Of a stretch of 64,000 bases of DNA, positions 54,234 to 62,623 are shown one piece after another. Within the stretch, counting starts at the first letter, position 1. Each line of letters starts with the position of its first letter. Position numbers and translations under genes: made by a program. Under the pieces are notes generated by a model. It was not told the DNA's origin. It worked only from the letters and a program-made list of their open reading frames with translations, and made no database searches. This DNA is from CAZSHG01 sp964606695 [NCBI: uncultured bacterium] (GTDB lineage Bacteria > UBP14 > UBA6098), in NCBI GenBank assembly GCA_964606695.1, contig CAZSHG010000002.1:1-64000 (forward strand), read 5' to 3'.

Positions 54234-54264
54234 TCGTTCCTCCGGGCCGGTTTGTCTTTTACAA

Positions 54265-54294
54265 TAAATAGCAAATCTCCGACCATATAATCAA
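54265..54294 (-). promoter_or_regulatory. Putative promoter of the giant surface protein
   Basis: On the minus strand, TTGATT (54294-54289), 18 bp, then TATTTA (54270-54265), about 32 bp before the GTG start. The 229-bp divergent gap is AT-rich. Confidence 0.4.
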
Positions 54295-54404
54295 TAATAA
54301 TATGTTTCCAAAAAAGCAAGTATTATTTCGCCTTTCTCGTTATAAATGAAAAAGATAACCCCCGGTTTTTAAAGTAGTTTTTGATATTAATTCCAATTTT
54401 CAAT

Positions 54405-54433
54405 TTGACTTAGAAATCGTAATTTAGTAGTAT
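54405..54433 (+). promoter_or_regulatory. Putative promoter of the M4 metallopeptidase
   Basis: TTGACT (54405-54410), 17 bp, then TAGTAT (54428-54433), 30 bp before the ATG, with an AGGAGG ribosome site between. Confidence 0.6.
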
Positions 54434-54462
54434 TAATAAAATAACAACCAGAAGGAGGAATT

Positions 54463-57012
54463 ATGAAGAGAATTTTCGTTTTAGTGATGATCGCCTCGTC
54501 GATCCTGATTGCCGCGAGGGGGCCGCTTCCAGCGGGACAATTCGATGAAGACCTTATTTCCATGCGCCAGAGAATGGCGTTGAAATCTCTCGAGGCGGAA
54601 ATCGGCCCTGTAAAAGCCTATTTCGACAAAGCTTACCAGACGCCGAGATTCATCGAGGGAAAACTCGGAGAGGTTGTAAACGACGACCATTTTAAAACCT
54701 CAATTTCCTTCCTTAAAAATCATACAGGCCTTTTCGGTATCGACAATCCCGAAAATGAGTTCTATGTGTGGACACTGCAATTCGACGAACTGGGATACGC
54801 CCACCTGAAACTCCAGCAGAAATACAACGGCCTGCGTGTAAAAGGCAAACAGCTTATATTCCATTTTGATAATATCGGCGAACTATACTGTATATCGGGA
54901 AACTACGTCCGCACACCCGATATTTCGACCGTTCCAGTAATTCTTGAGAGCGAAGCGGCATTATCTGCAAAAACATCGTTTACCCAGGTCTCTTTCGGAG
55001 ATGTATCTTATATGGAAAGCGAATTGCTCATTCTCCCGGACGAAGAAGAACCTGCACTCGCATGGGAATTTGTAGTCCAGGGCGAACGCATCGACGAATG
55101 CAGGGAAATCGTTATCGACGCGCAGACCGGCGAAATCCTGCGCAATATATCGTTAATCTTCGACGACGGCCCGGTTACCGGTTCGGGCACCGGAGTCAAC
55201 GGTGGAACGAGAACCCTCCATCTATATCAGATAGGAAGCAGTTACAAATGCATCGACGCTACCAAACCCATGTTCGGCGGGACGCTTTACAACGGCGTAA
55301 TCGTCACTAAAGATATGGAGCATGGTATGCTCGAATATGTAGCGGATACATCTAAACCGATAGTTTCCTCGTCATCTACGACTGTCTCGGATCCTGCGGC
55401 GGTGGATGGCCATTTCTATTTTAGCGGGGTTTATGATTTCTATAGCGACGGATCGACCTGGAATTCTTTCGACAATTCCGGCCATAATATCAAATGTTAC
55501 GTGCATCTGGGGAGTGAATACAATAACGCTTTCTGGCAACCTGAGGTCAAGGCTTTCTTTTTCGGCGACGGCAACGGCACTTTGATGAAACCCCTTTCCG
55601 CCGCCGGGGATGTCTGTTGCCACGAATTCCAGCATGCCGTAACTTCCCACACAGCCGATCTCGAATACAGGATGCAATCCGGCGCGCTGAATGAGGCATA
55701 CAGCGACATCGCGGCAAGTTGTTTCGATCCCGATTGGGAAATAGGCGAAGATATTGCCGGACCGAGTATGGGTGGAGGCGCGATGCGTTTCATGGACGAT
55801 CCTCATTCGTCCGACCCGCCGTTACCAGCCAGTATGGCCGAATTCGAACATCTTCCCGAAAGCATGGACAACGGCGGCGTGCATATCAATATGTCCATTC
55901 CCTCGCTTGCTTTCGCGAATATGGTGGACGCTCATCTTGGACGCGAACGCGGTTGGGAGATATGGTTCCGCGCGTTGCGACATTACCTGACTCCGACCAG
56001 CGAATTTACCGACGGCGCGGTGAACGTCCTGAGAGCCGCGGAAGATCTATATGAAACCGCAGGCGATTGGGACGACATCGAATCGGCTATATGCGATGGT
56101 TTCGATGGTGTCGGCCTCAATGCCGGATGCGGCGGGACTGCACCACCCGATTACGACGGCGATTTCCTTTATTTATTCAATGAAGACGCCGTCGAAATAC
56201 ACCCGTTCTTCATGCCCGATACCCAATATTACGACCAATACGCCTGCGCCGTCAGGTTCACTCCGCCCGCTATTTCTGGTTTGAAAGTAGTGGGAATTCA
56301 CTTCGGGATCGCATATTGCTGGACAATGTCAGATATGGACATGTATCTCGGCTCATGCTATTCATCCGGAGGCGAAATATACCCGGATAGCGCCTTCGCG
56401 CTATATACTATACCTAACGACGAGTTATGGCTGGCCGTGGCGGACACGAGTTACGTAGTTTCAGCGCTATTCGACGAACCTGTAACGGACGATTTCTTCG
56501 CTGTCGCACATTGCCCCGATTCCGATCCCTATCCGCCGGTTTACGATTTCGTGCTTACCGCGGTTGACGACGCATCTACCTCAGCCGGCGACGGCAACAG
56601 AAACATCACCACCGATACGGAAATGTATTGGGTAACGATGGACTATTGGTGGGGAAACGACTACAACCTCCTGATGGCCGCCAGTGTTACATACCCCGGC
56701 GCGGATGCTCCCGAATTGCTTTTCCCGAATAAACCGGTTACGTTCGGCTTAAAATCGCCGAGCCCCAATCCTTTCAATGCTTCGACGACAATTAAATACA
56801 CAACTCCATTCGAGGATGCAAGGCTCGAAGTTTACGATCTCCTCGGCAAAAAGGTAGTAACTCTGATGGATGGCGGGATGTTGCCGGGCGAAAACAAGGT
56901 TACCTGGGACGGCAAAGACAGCAATGGAAACCGAGTTCCATCCGGAACCTATCTGGTGAAACTATCGAGAGATATCTGGACGCAGAGCAGGAAAATCACA
57001 CTAATCAAATAG
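54463..57012 (+). CDS. M4-family (thermolysin-like) metallopeptidase with C-terminal sorting domain
   Basis: This secreted zinc protease has 849 residues: signal peptide (1-18), FTP/PepSY-type propeptide (about 60-230), then the M4 catalytic domain. His387, Glu388 and His391 lie in HEFQH; Glu411 (NEAYSD) is the third ligand; His474 lies in DNGGVHIN, the transition-state His. After about residue 560 comes a beta-rich domain. The C-terminus (about 765-849) is a type A FlgD-like sorting domain with SPNPFNASTTIKY and GTYLVKLSRD. All catalytic residues are present. It is divergent from the giant repeat protein, which could be a substrate or partner (inference). Confidence 0.94.
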   Translation: MKRIFVLVMIASSILIAARGPLPAGQFDEDLISMRQRMALKSLEAEIGPVKAYFDKAYQTPRFIEGKLGEVVNDDHFKTSISFLKNHTGLFGIDNPENEFYVWTLQFDELGYAHLKLQQKYNGLRVKGKQLIFHFDNIGELYCISGNYVRTPDISTVPVILESEAALSAKTSFTQVSFGDVSYMESELLILPDEEEPALAWEFVVQGERIDECREIVIDAQTGEILRNISLIFDDGPVTGSGTGVNGGTRTLHLYQIGSSYKCIDATKPMFGGTLYNGVIVTKDMEHGMLEYVADTSKPIVSSSSTTVSDPAAVDGHFYFSGVYDFYSDGSTWNSFDNSGHNIKCYVHLGSEYNNAFWQPEVKAFFFGDGNGTLMKPLSAAGDVCCHEFQHAVTSHTADLEYRMQSGALNEAYSDIAASCFDPDWEIGEDIAGPSMGGGAMRFMDDPHSSDPPLPASMAEFEHLPESMDNGGVHINMSIPSLAFANMVDAHLGRERGWEIWFRALRHYLTPTSEFTDGAVNVLRAAEDLYETAGDWDDIESAICDGFDGVGLNAGCGGTAPPDYDGDFLYLFNEDAVEIHPFFMPDTQYYDQYACAVRFTPPAISGLKVVGIHFGIAYCWTMSDMDMYLGSCYSSGGEIYPDSAFALYTIPNDELWLAVADTSYVVSALFDEPVTDDFFAVAHCPDSDPYPPVYDFVLTAVDDASTSAGDGNRNITTDTEMYWVTMDYWWGNDYNLLMAASVTYPGADAPELLFPNKPVTFGLKSPSPNPFNASTTIKYTTPFEDARLEVYDLLGKKVVTLMDGGMLPGENKVTWDGKDSNGNRVPSGTYLVKLSRDIWTQSRKITLIK

Positions 57013-57081
57013 ATCCTACACGAGGAAAATAATCGCTAAAAGTCGAAATACTATATTGAATTTCGACAGCGTATCCATATA

Positions 57082-57648
57082 ATGTATAGATATGAAATGA
57101 AACGGCGATTAGATAAAATAGCTCCTTTCCTCGCGCCCGTTCCAGCGGCCATCGTTTCGGTGGCGTGTGAATCCCTCGGCGATAATCTTCTGGCTATATC
57201 CTGGATTGGGGTTACTGCATCGGAACCGCCACAAATAGCCATAGGCGTCCGGCGAGATAACAGATTCAGTTACAAACATTTACTCGAAAACGGCGAATTC
57301 GTCGTGAATATACCATCGGAAGACCTTGTAGAATCCGTGGCGAAGGCCGGCACAATCCACGGCGACGGGATCGACAAGTTCGCCGAATGCGGCTTAACAA
57401 GAAAAAAGGCCGACGAAGTCGGCGTTCCTATCGTAGCCGAATGTCCGGTCAACCTGGAATGCGTCGTCAGACACGCTATCGAATTGGGTTCTCACGATCT
57501 TTTTATAGGCGAAATTATCGCGGTTCATGTCGATGAAAATATACTAACCGACGGTAAAATGGACGCTTCCAGGCTCAAACCCCTCGCCTATATACCGTCC
57601 AGCGGAAAATATTATGGGTTAAAGATTCCGGAGGTATTGTGCCATTAG
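57082..57648 (+). CDS. Flavin-reductase-like FMN-binding protein
   Basis: The 188-residue protein has the split-barrel flavin reductase fold: PVPAAIVSVACESLGDNLLAISWIG, then GEFVVNIPSEDLVE and a C-terminal ASRLKPLAYIPSSGKYYGL. Members bind FMN and act as flavin reductases or flavoredoxins. The start could be ATG 57082 or 57097; neither has a clear ribosome site. It overlaps the next gene by 10 bp. Confidence 0.88.
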   Translation: MYRYEMKRRLDKIAPFLAPVPAAIVSVACESLGDNLLAISWIGVTASEPPQIAIGVRRDNRFSYKHLLENGEFVVNIPSEDLVESVAKAGTIHGDGIDKFAECGLTRKKADEVGVPIVAECPVNLECVVRHAIELGSHDLFIGEIIAVHVDENILTDGKMDASRLKPLAYIPSSGKYYGLKIPEVLCH

Positions 57649-58202
57649 AAAGTGAACTGATTGAGGAGTCGCTTGTGTATCCCGCTTCGAGCGGCGAAAG
57701 GTTCATGCGTTTCATGAAGGAAAGGAATTTCATTGGAGCGCGAATCGAACTCCAAAGACTATTTCGCGAGACGGCTCTCTCGACATATATTCCCACCGAT
57801 CCGCTCTGGGGTATTATCGACGACCTCGAGCCGCGGCATCTTCGCGGAACTATAGGCATTACTCTTGAATTTATCGGCCAGCGAACAATGAGATATACCA
57901 CAATCGGCGCGATTTTACACCTGAACGGAATACTTACAATAGAACGGTCTTCCGGAAAAACCATCCTGACCTCGCAGGAAAAAATCCGCGCTAGAAGGCT
58001 TTTGATGGTATATACTTTACGTCACCCGAAGGACGTAATCGGAACCCCTTACGCTCTTGACACTATCCACGAGCATTTTCCCCTGAAAGTCCTCTACAGA
58101 AATACGTTAAAGACTTACAAAACAAGCGGCCTTTTCGCGCCTTCGATAAGGCAACGGATAATCGACAAGAGATTATTTGAAAATAAAAAGCGACCTTCCT
58201 GA
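57639..58202 (+). CDS. Hypothetical protein
   Basis: The 187-residue protein starts at GTG 57639, with GGAGG 5 bp upstream. I do not recognise the family. It is mixed alpha-beta and fairly basic at the C-terminus (SIRQRIIDKRLFENKKR), with a segment TPYALDTIHEHFPLKVLYRNTLKTY that may form a helical DNA- or RNA-binding unit (speculative). It is coupled to the flavin reductase-like gene. A terminator hairpin overlaps its last codons. Confidence 0.6.
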   Translation: MPLESELIEESLVYPASSGERFMRFMKERNFIGARIELQRLFRETALSTYIPTDPLWGIIDDLEPRHLRGTIGITLEFIGQRTMRYTTIGAILHLNGILTIERSSGKTILTSQEKIRARRLLMVYTLRHPKDVIGTPYALDTIHEHFPLKVLYRNTLKTYKTSGLFAPSIRQRIIDKRLFENKKRPS

Positions 58203-58216
58203 GAAGATCGCTTTTT
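58185..58216. terminator. Bidirectional intrinsic terminator
   Basis: AAAAAGCGA (58185-58193) pairs with TCGCTTTTT (58208-58216), with a short inner stem CTTC-CTGA-GAAG. Poly-A and poly-T arms allow it to end both the plus-strand hypothetical gene and the convergent minus-strand gene. A second hairpin with GGGGGAT and ATCCCCC arms follows at 58222-58256. Confidence 0.8.
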
Positions 58217-58269
58217 CAACCGGGGGATACAGGGGAGCGCTTTTTTTGATCCCCCTATTTAGTTTAAAC

Positions 58270-59595
58270 TTATTCCAGACCTGCCATCCTTGCGGCCCTT
58301 TGAGCCGTTTCCGATGCGGCTCGCGTCATAGTTAGGGCTTCTCTCAGATTATTCTGATCGAAATATGCCAGTGCTTCTGCTTGAAGTTGCTCGGCGCGCC
58401 GCAATAATTTTACCGCCGCTTCATTGCCGGAGTTCTCGATATCCGGACCGATTGTCGCAATCATATCGTCGGTCTTGAGCAAAGCTTTCTGGACTTTGTC
58501 AGGTTCTATTTCGCCGTTGTCCTGCGCGGTTCTTATCGCCAGTTCGGCTAATCTGCGGGCTTCGAGAGTGAGTTTTTCCGCGGTGGGATTATCGGAAGAA
58601 TTCAATGCGTGTTTCGCCTCGATTTGAATATCCATCGCGCGTTCCATTATATCCATTGCGTCGCCACGTCCGGATTCTTCGGCCTCCGAGTGTGCGGTCT
58701 CCAGGAAGTCGTCGGTTCTGGAGAGAGTTTCCAGCAGTTCCGCCGAACGCAGGCTTCTCTTTTCGGAAATCTTAACCGCCCTCTGCGTGATAGTAATAAC
58801 CTCTTCGAGCATACGCGACGCCTCGTTGGAACGCCCCTGCGCGAATAGAGCTTCCGTCTCCACAAACATGTCCTGAGCAGTTCTCAAAAGGTCCATCGAT
58901 TCTACAGCCCCTTCGGGCACTTTCTCCTCCGCACGGTTCAGAAGTTCCGATGCGCGTTCGATTTCCGCAGAGACATATTCCGTGTCGTAGCGATTCTCCT
59001 GAATCGAAATCGCCTTCCGAACCTGCGATAGTTTATCCTGAACCACACTTGCGAGTTTGCTTGCTATCTCGTAATCGCCGTTCTCAAAAGCCATCCATGC
59101 CTCGTTTTGCATATCGACGGCGGCGGCGAAATTGGATCGCGAGACCTGGCCTCCATATTCATCTACCGAGGGCGACAATTCTTCGATCAACTCGGCGTTG
59201 CTCTCCAGCAATCGCAACAGAATATCCGGTAATTCCGGTTCCGAGGATATTAGCTGTGATATCATCGATTCCGCGCGGCGTCCCATCTCGCGTGCCTGCA
59301 TCGTCATGTGAAGGGCAAGCATCGCCTCTCCTCTACCAAAGGCCGAGTAGGCGTCTCCCTGCATATCAATTGCGGTTGATATCTGGTCTAAAACCTGCGA
59401 CGGCGGGTTTCCGGGCAGATTATCCTCGATTGTCTGGAGAATATTATCCGTCTCTTCGAGTTCCAGTTCGACATCGACCATCGGTGAAGCCAAACCGGTC
59501 GTGGAGAGTGCGAACAAGCCGACAAGCAGAATTAGTGGAACGCTTGCAAACAACAGCGAAAATATAAAATCTTCTAATTTCTTCTTCGTTTCCAT
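58270..59595 (-). CDS. Membrane-anchored helical-repeat protein
   Basis: The start is ATG 59595 (GGAG 9 bp upstream), giving 441 residues. One hydrophobic helix (about 9-33) is followed by about 400 residues of repeated acidic helices with segments such as MDIQIEAKHAL, AVDMQNEAWMAF and RRAEQLQAEALAYF, each about 70-90 residues apart. This pattern suggests TPR-like or helical-bundle repeats. I do not recognise the family. It probably projects into the periplasm as a scaffold. Confidence 0.7.
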   Translation of the reverse strand: METKKKLEDFIFSLLFASVPLILLVGLFALSTTGLASPMVDVELELEETDNILQTIEDNLPGNPPSQVLDQISTAIDMQGDAYSAFGRGEAMLALHMTMQAREMGRRAESMISQLISSEPELPDILLRLLESNAELIEELSPSVDEYGGQVSRSNFAAAVDMQNEAWMAFENGDYEIASKLASVVQDKLSQVRKAISIQENRYDTEYVSAEIERASELLNRAEEKVPEGAVESMDLLRTAQDMFVETEALFAQGRSNEASRMLEEVITITQRAVKISEKRSLRSAELLETLSRTDDFLETAHSEAEESGRGDAMDIMERAMDIQIEAKHALNSSDNPTAEKLTLEARRLAELAIRTAQDNGEIEPDKVQKALLKTDDMIATIGPDIENSGNEAAVKLLRRAEQLQAEALAYFDQNNLREALTMTRAASETAQRAARMAGLE

Positions 59596-59759
59596 AATAA
59601 ACTCCAATTGAGAATCTTCTCTCGATTCTATATCCCGCACAACAGGTGCCAAAAGCCTAATCCTTTATTATACAATAAGTTACGGCTTTTCCGAGTTGTA
59701 AAATATGTTCCCAACGGTAAACAGGTGTTCTTATAGGAACGTTTTCTTCCGGTCGGAAT

Positions 59760-60287
59760 TCAATTTAATCTGGCACGTAAGCGTGTGATTAAATCCGGGT
59801 TTTTGTCGCTGGAAATGAGGTATTTCCCACCGGTCGTAAACAGGATAATCGCAGGAGAAACCCTATTGGCGCGGATTTTTATTTTGCCTATTTCCTCCGA
59901 AAAACCGCCATGGGTATGCGGAAAGAAAGTCATGGGCATAAACAAAGTCGAACGGATCTTCACGTCGTCGCCGTATAAACGAATTTGTTCGATATTGCGG
60001 TAGAAAACCCTGTGGCTTAAAAGCAAACCGCGGATAACAAGACAATCCTCTTCTAAACGATAATACCGCGGAGCAGATAACCACAAAACGGCGGCAAAAG
60101 CTATTGCAATAAACGCAGGCCACGCGGGCACGGCGGTTTCAATTATTCCTTCGCTCTTACCGACCTGAAAGAGGAAAGCTAAAACAATGACGGTTATCAA
60201 CGAAAACGAGCTTACCAGTTGCTCGTTCCTTCCGAATGGGGCGTCGAAAAGGAGACCATCCTCGCCCGATTTCTCTCCGGCGTTCAT
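59760..60287 (-). CDS. Membrane protein with bacterial PH-like domain
   Basis: The start is ATG 60287, directly after the dnaB stop, giving 175 residues. Two hydrophobic helices (about 25-45 and 52-72) precede a C-terminal PH-like domain (RYYRLEEDCLVIRGLLLSHRVFYRNIEQIRL onward). The ribosome site is weak, so coupling to dnaB is likely. The function is unknown. Confidence 0.68.
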   Translation of the reverse strand: MNAGEKSGEDGLLFDAPFGRNEQLVSSFSLITVIVLAFLFQVGKSEGIIETAVPAWPAFIAIAFAAVLWLSAPRYYRLEEDCLVIRGLLLSHRVFYRNIEQIRLYGDDVKIRSTLFMPMTFFPHTHGGFSEEIGKIKIRANRVSPAIILFTTGGKYLISSDKNPDLITRLRARLN

Positions 60288-60291
60288 TTTT

Positions 60292-61710
60292 CTATGTGCC
60301 GCCGTGTTTGAATTCGACGTCCTCGTATATCTCTGCGAGCCTATCGAGTTCCGCCGGCGCGAGGTCCTCGAAGGTAGCATATTCCTTTTTGAAAGTCATA
60401 AATACGCTACCAACCGGGCCGTTACGCTGTTTGGCGAGGATTATCTCCGCGATGCCGTCGCTTGATATTCTCTTCTCGCGGAAACTCTCGTCCTGAACGG
60501 TTATTTTATCGATTCCGTATATTTCCGGTCGATAGATAAACATGACGACGTCGGCATCCTGTTCGATGGCGCCGGATTCGCGCAAATCCGCCAGAATCGG
60601 CCGTTTTAATTCTCGCGATTCCACAGCCCTGGATAACTGCGATAGCGCGATAACGGGAATATCAAGTTCTCTCGCAAGCGCTTTTAACTGCCGCGAAATA
60701 GTGGTAATTTCCTGCTGGCGGCTTTCGATACGGCGGTTGCCGGTCGTAATCAACTGCAGGTAGTCCACGATAAGCAGGCCTATCTGGTTGCGTTTCATAA
60801 GCCTGCGGCATTTGGCTTTCATATCGAGAACCGTCAGCGACGGGGTATCGTCGATGAAAATGTTCGCGTTAGCCAGTAGTTTCAATTTGCCGCCGATTCG
60901 CTTGAAATCGGTCTTTCGTAATCTGCCGGTTCTCAAATGATGTGCGTTGACGCGGAATTTGTTCGCCATCAACCTTATTACGAGTTGTTCGGCGGCCATT
61001 TCGAGCGAAAAAAGCGCTACTCCCTGACTCTCTTCTATAGCGATATTGAGCGCCATTCCAAGAACAAGGGCGGTTTTACCTACCGACGGCCTTGCGGCAA
61101 TTATAACGTAATCCGAACCGTGAAGTCCGCTGGTCAGATCGTCGAGCTTGTGGAATCCAGTTGCCAGTCCGGTAACGGAATGCGGACTGTTACGAATCTC
61201 TTCGAGTTTTTCCCAGGTCTTGGGGATAACATCACTTAAAGCATTGAATTCCCCCTTGAGCCGCTGTTCTCCGATTTTAAGGATCATACTTTCGACACTG
61301 TCGAGCAGGTCGTCGATTTCGTCGGTCTCCGAGTAGGATTTTGCGACAATATCGCCGCCGACGTGTATCAGTTTCCTTAAAATCGCCTTCTCGCGTATGA
61401 TCTCAGCGTGATATTCGAGATTACCTGACGTTACAACTCCTGTCGTCAGAGAAGCTAAATAGCTTCGCCCCCCGATTCTCTCCAAATTGCCGGTTTTATG
61501 CAACTGCTCGGCGACTGTAACCAGGTCGGCGGGTTTGTCGTTTTCCGCCAGAGTATTCATCGCCTGAAATATCTTCGCGTGTCCTTCATGGTAAAAATTA
61601 TCGGGCACCAGAAGTTCTAATCCACGAAGATACGCGTCCGGTTCGATCATCATAGCGCCCAGGACGGCACGTTCGACTTCGATATTTTGAGGCGGTAACC
61701 TGTCTTCCAT
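60292..61710 (-). CDS. dnaB: Replicative DNA helicase
   Basis: This hexameric helicase at the replication fork has 472 residues. The N-terminal domain opens PPQNIEVERAVLGAMM. The RecA-like domain has Walker A ARPSVGKTAL near 205-214, Walker B LLIVDYLQLI, the arginine-finger region and the C-terminal EIILAKQRNGPVGSV. No intein is present. It starts 2 bp after udg. Confidence 0.97.
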   Translation of the reverse strand: MEDRLPPQNIEVERAVLGAMMIEPDAYLRGLELLVPDNFYHEGHAKIFQAMNTLAENDKPADLVTVAEQLHKTGNLERIGGRSYLASLTTGVVTSGNLEYHAEIIREKAILRKLIHVGGDIVAKSYSETDEIDDLLDSVESMILKIGEQRLKGEFNALSDVIPKTWEKLEEIRNSPHSVTGLATGFHKLDDLTSGLHGSDYVIIAARPSVGKTALVLGMALNIAIEESQGVALFSLEMAAEQLVIRLMANKFRVNAHHLRTGRLRKTDFKRIGGKLKLLANANIFIDDTPSLTVLDMKAKCRRLMKRNQIGLLIVDYLQLITTGNRRIESRQQEITTISRQLKALARELDIPVIALSQLSRAVESRELKRPILADLRESGAIEQDADVVMFIYRPEIYGIDKITVQDESFREKRISSDGIAEIILAKQRNGPVGSVFMTFKKEYATFEDLAPAELDRLAEIYEDVEFKHGGT

Positions 61711-61712
61711 AA

Positions 61713-62504
61713 TTATTTTCCGTTATGGTTTGGGATTGGCAATCCGGCTATTTTGAGAAGTTGTTTCATGTCCTCCCAGGTGGGCTTTTTTCCCGCGGGA
61801 TTACGTAGTAGATAGGCCGGATGATATGTAACCAGCACCGGTATGCCCTCGAAATAATGCGTTTTACCGCGCATTTTGCCGAGAGCGACGTTCGTATCCA
61901 ACAACTGTTGCGCCGCAACTCGACCAAGACAGCATATCACCGAAGGTTTGATTATATCGAGTTGTTTTTTCAGGTATGGCATACACGCAGAGGCCTCGTC
62001 GGGAAGCGGGTCGCGGTTGTTGGGTGGACGGCATTTGACGATATTGCAGATGTAGATTCCTTTTTCGCGGGATAATCCCATGGCCTCGAAAATCTTGTCG
62101 AGGAGTTTACCGGCGCGCCCCACAAAGGGGATTCCCGTCCGGTCTTCATCCGCACCCGGGCCTTCCCCGATAAAGACTATTCGCGCTTTGGGATCGCCGA
62201 CGCCGACTACTATCTTGTTGCGCTCCTCCGCAAGCCGGCATTTCGTGCAACCTCCATTCGATTTAATAAAGGCCTCCAACTGCTCGATAGTCGATGCAGA
62301 TTGAATACTTTTGATATCATTTGTATTCGATTTGCTATCAGATTTATTCATATTTATGCTATCTGCATCGCCGTCGGGTTGTTCGGTAGATTCGATTTCG
62401 TCTAAAGGTTCTTCGTCGCCGAGATATAGCGTAATTTCGTCCTCGCCCATATCGAGAAGGCGTTTCAGGATAAGCGTCGGGTTGTTTTCACAAATCTTCG
62501 ACAT
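61713..62504 (-). CDS. Family 4 uracil-DNA glycosylase (Fe-S type)
   Basis: This enzyme removes uracil from DNA. The 263-residue protein has four cysteines for a 4Fe-4S cluster (Cys86, 89, 158, 174), motif GEGPGADED (113-121), FVGRAG, NIVKCRPPNNRDP and TYHPAYLLR (226-234). Residues about 30-70 form an acidic Ser/Asp/Asn-rich linker before the domain, longer than in many homologues. It lies directly upstream of dnaB on the same strand. Confidence 0.93.
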   Translation of the reverse strand: MSKICENNPTLILKRLLDMGEDEITLYLGDEEPLDEIESTEQPDGDADSINMNKSDSKSNTNDIKSIQSASTIEQLEAFIKSNGGCTKCRLAEERNKIVVGVGDPKARIVFIGEGPGADEDRTGIPFVGRAGKLLDKIFEAMGLSREKGIYICNIVKCRPPNNRDPLPDEASACMPYLKKQLDIIKPSVICCLGRVAAQQLLDTNVALGKMRGKTHYFEGIPVLVTYHPAYLLRNPAGKKPTWEDMKQLLKIAGLPIPNHNGK

Positions 62505-62623
62505 GACATATTCAATCTAAAAGTTCTCTCGCGTAGCGCAAGGCTTTTTTCGCGTAAGTCATTGAATTACATGTTAATAACAAGGTGAACATGATGTTGA
62601 TAAACCGTGATTATCGGTGTGGA
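62505..62623. other. Intergenic gap
   Basis: A 119-bp gap between udg and the sorting-domain gene, both on the minus strand. I see no clear promoter or terminator. Confidence 0.5.

Noticed and set aside
59667-59672. Isolated TATAAT on the minus strand before the helical-repeat gene
   Set aside because: No acceptable -35 box at 16-18 bp. It may be a promoter element, but support is too weak to list.
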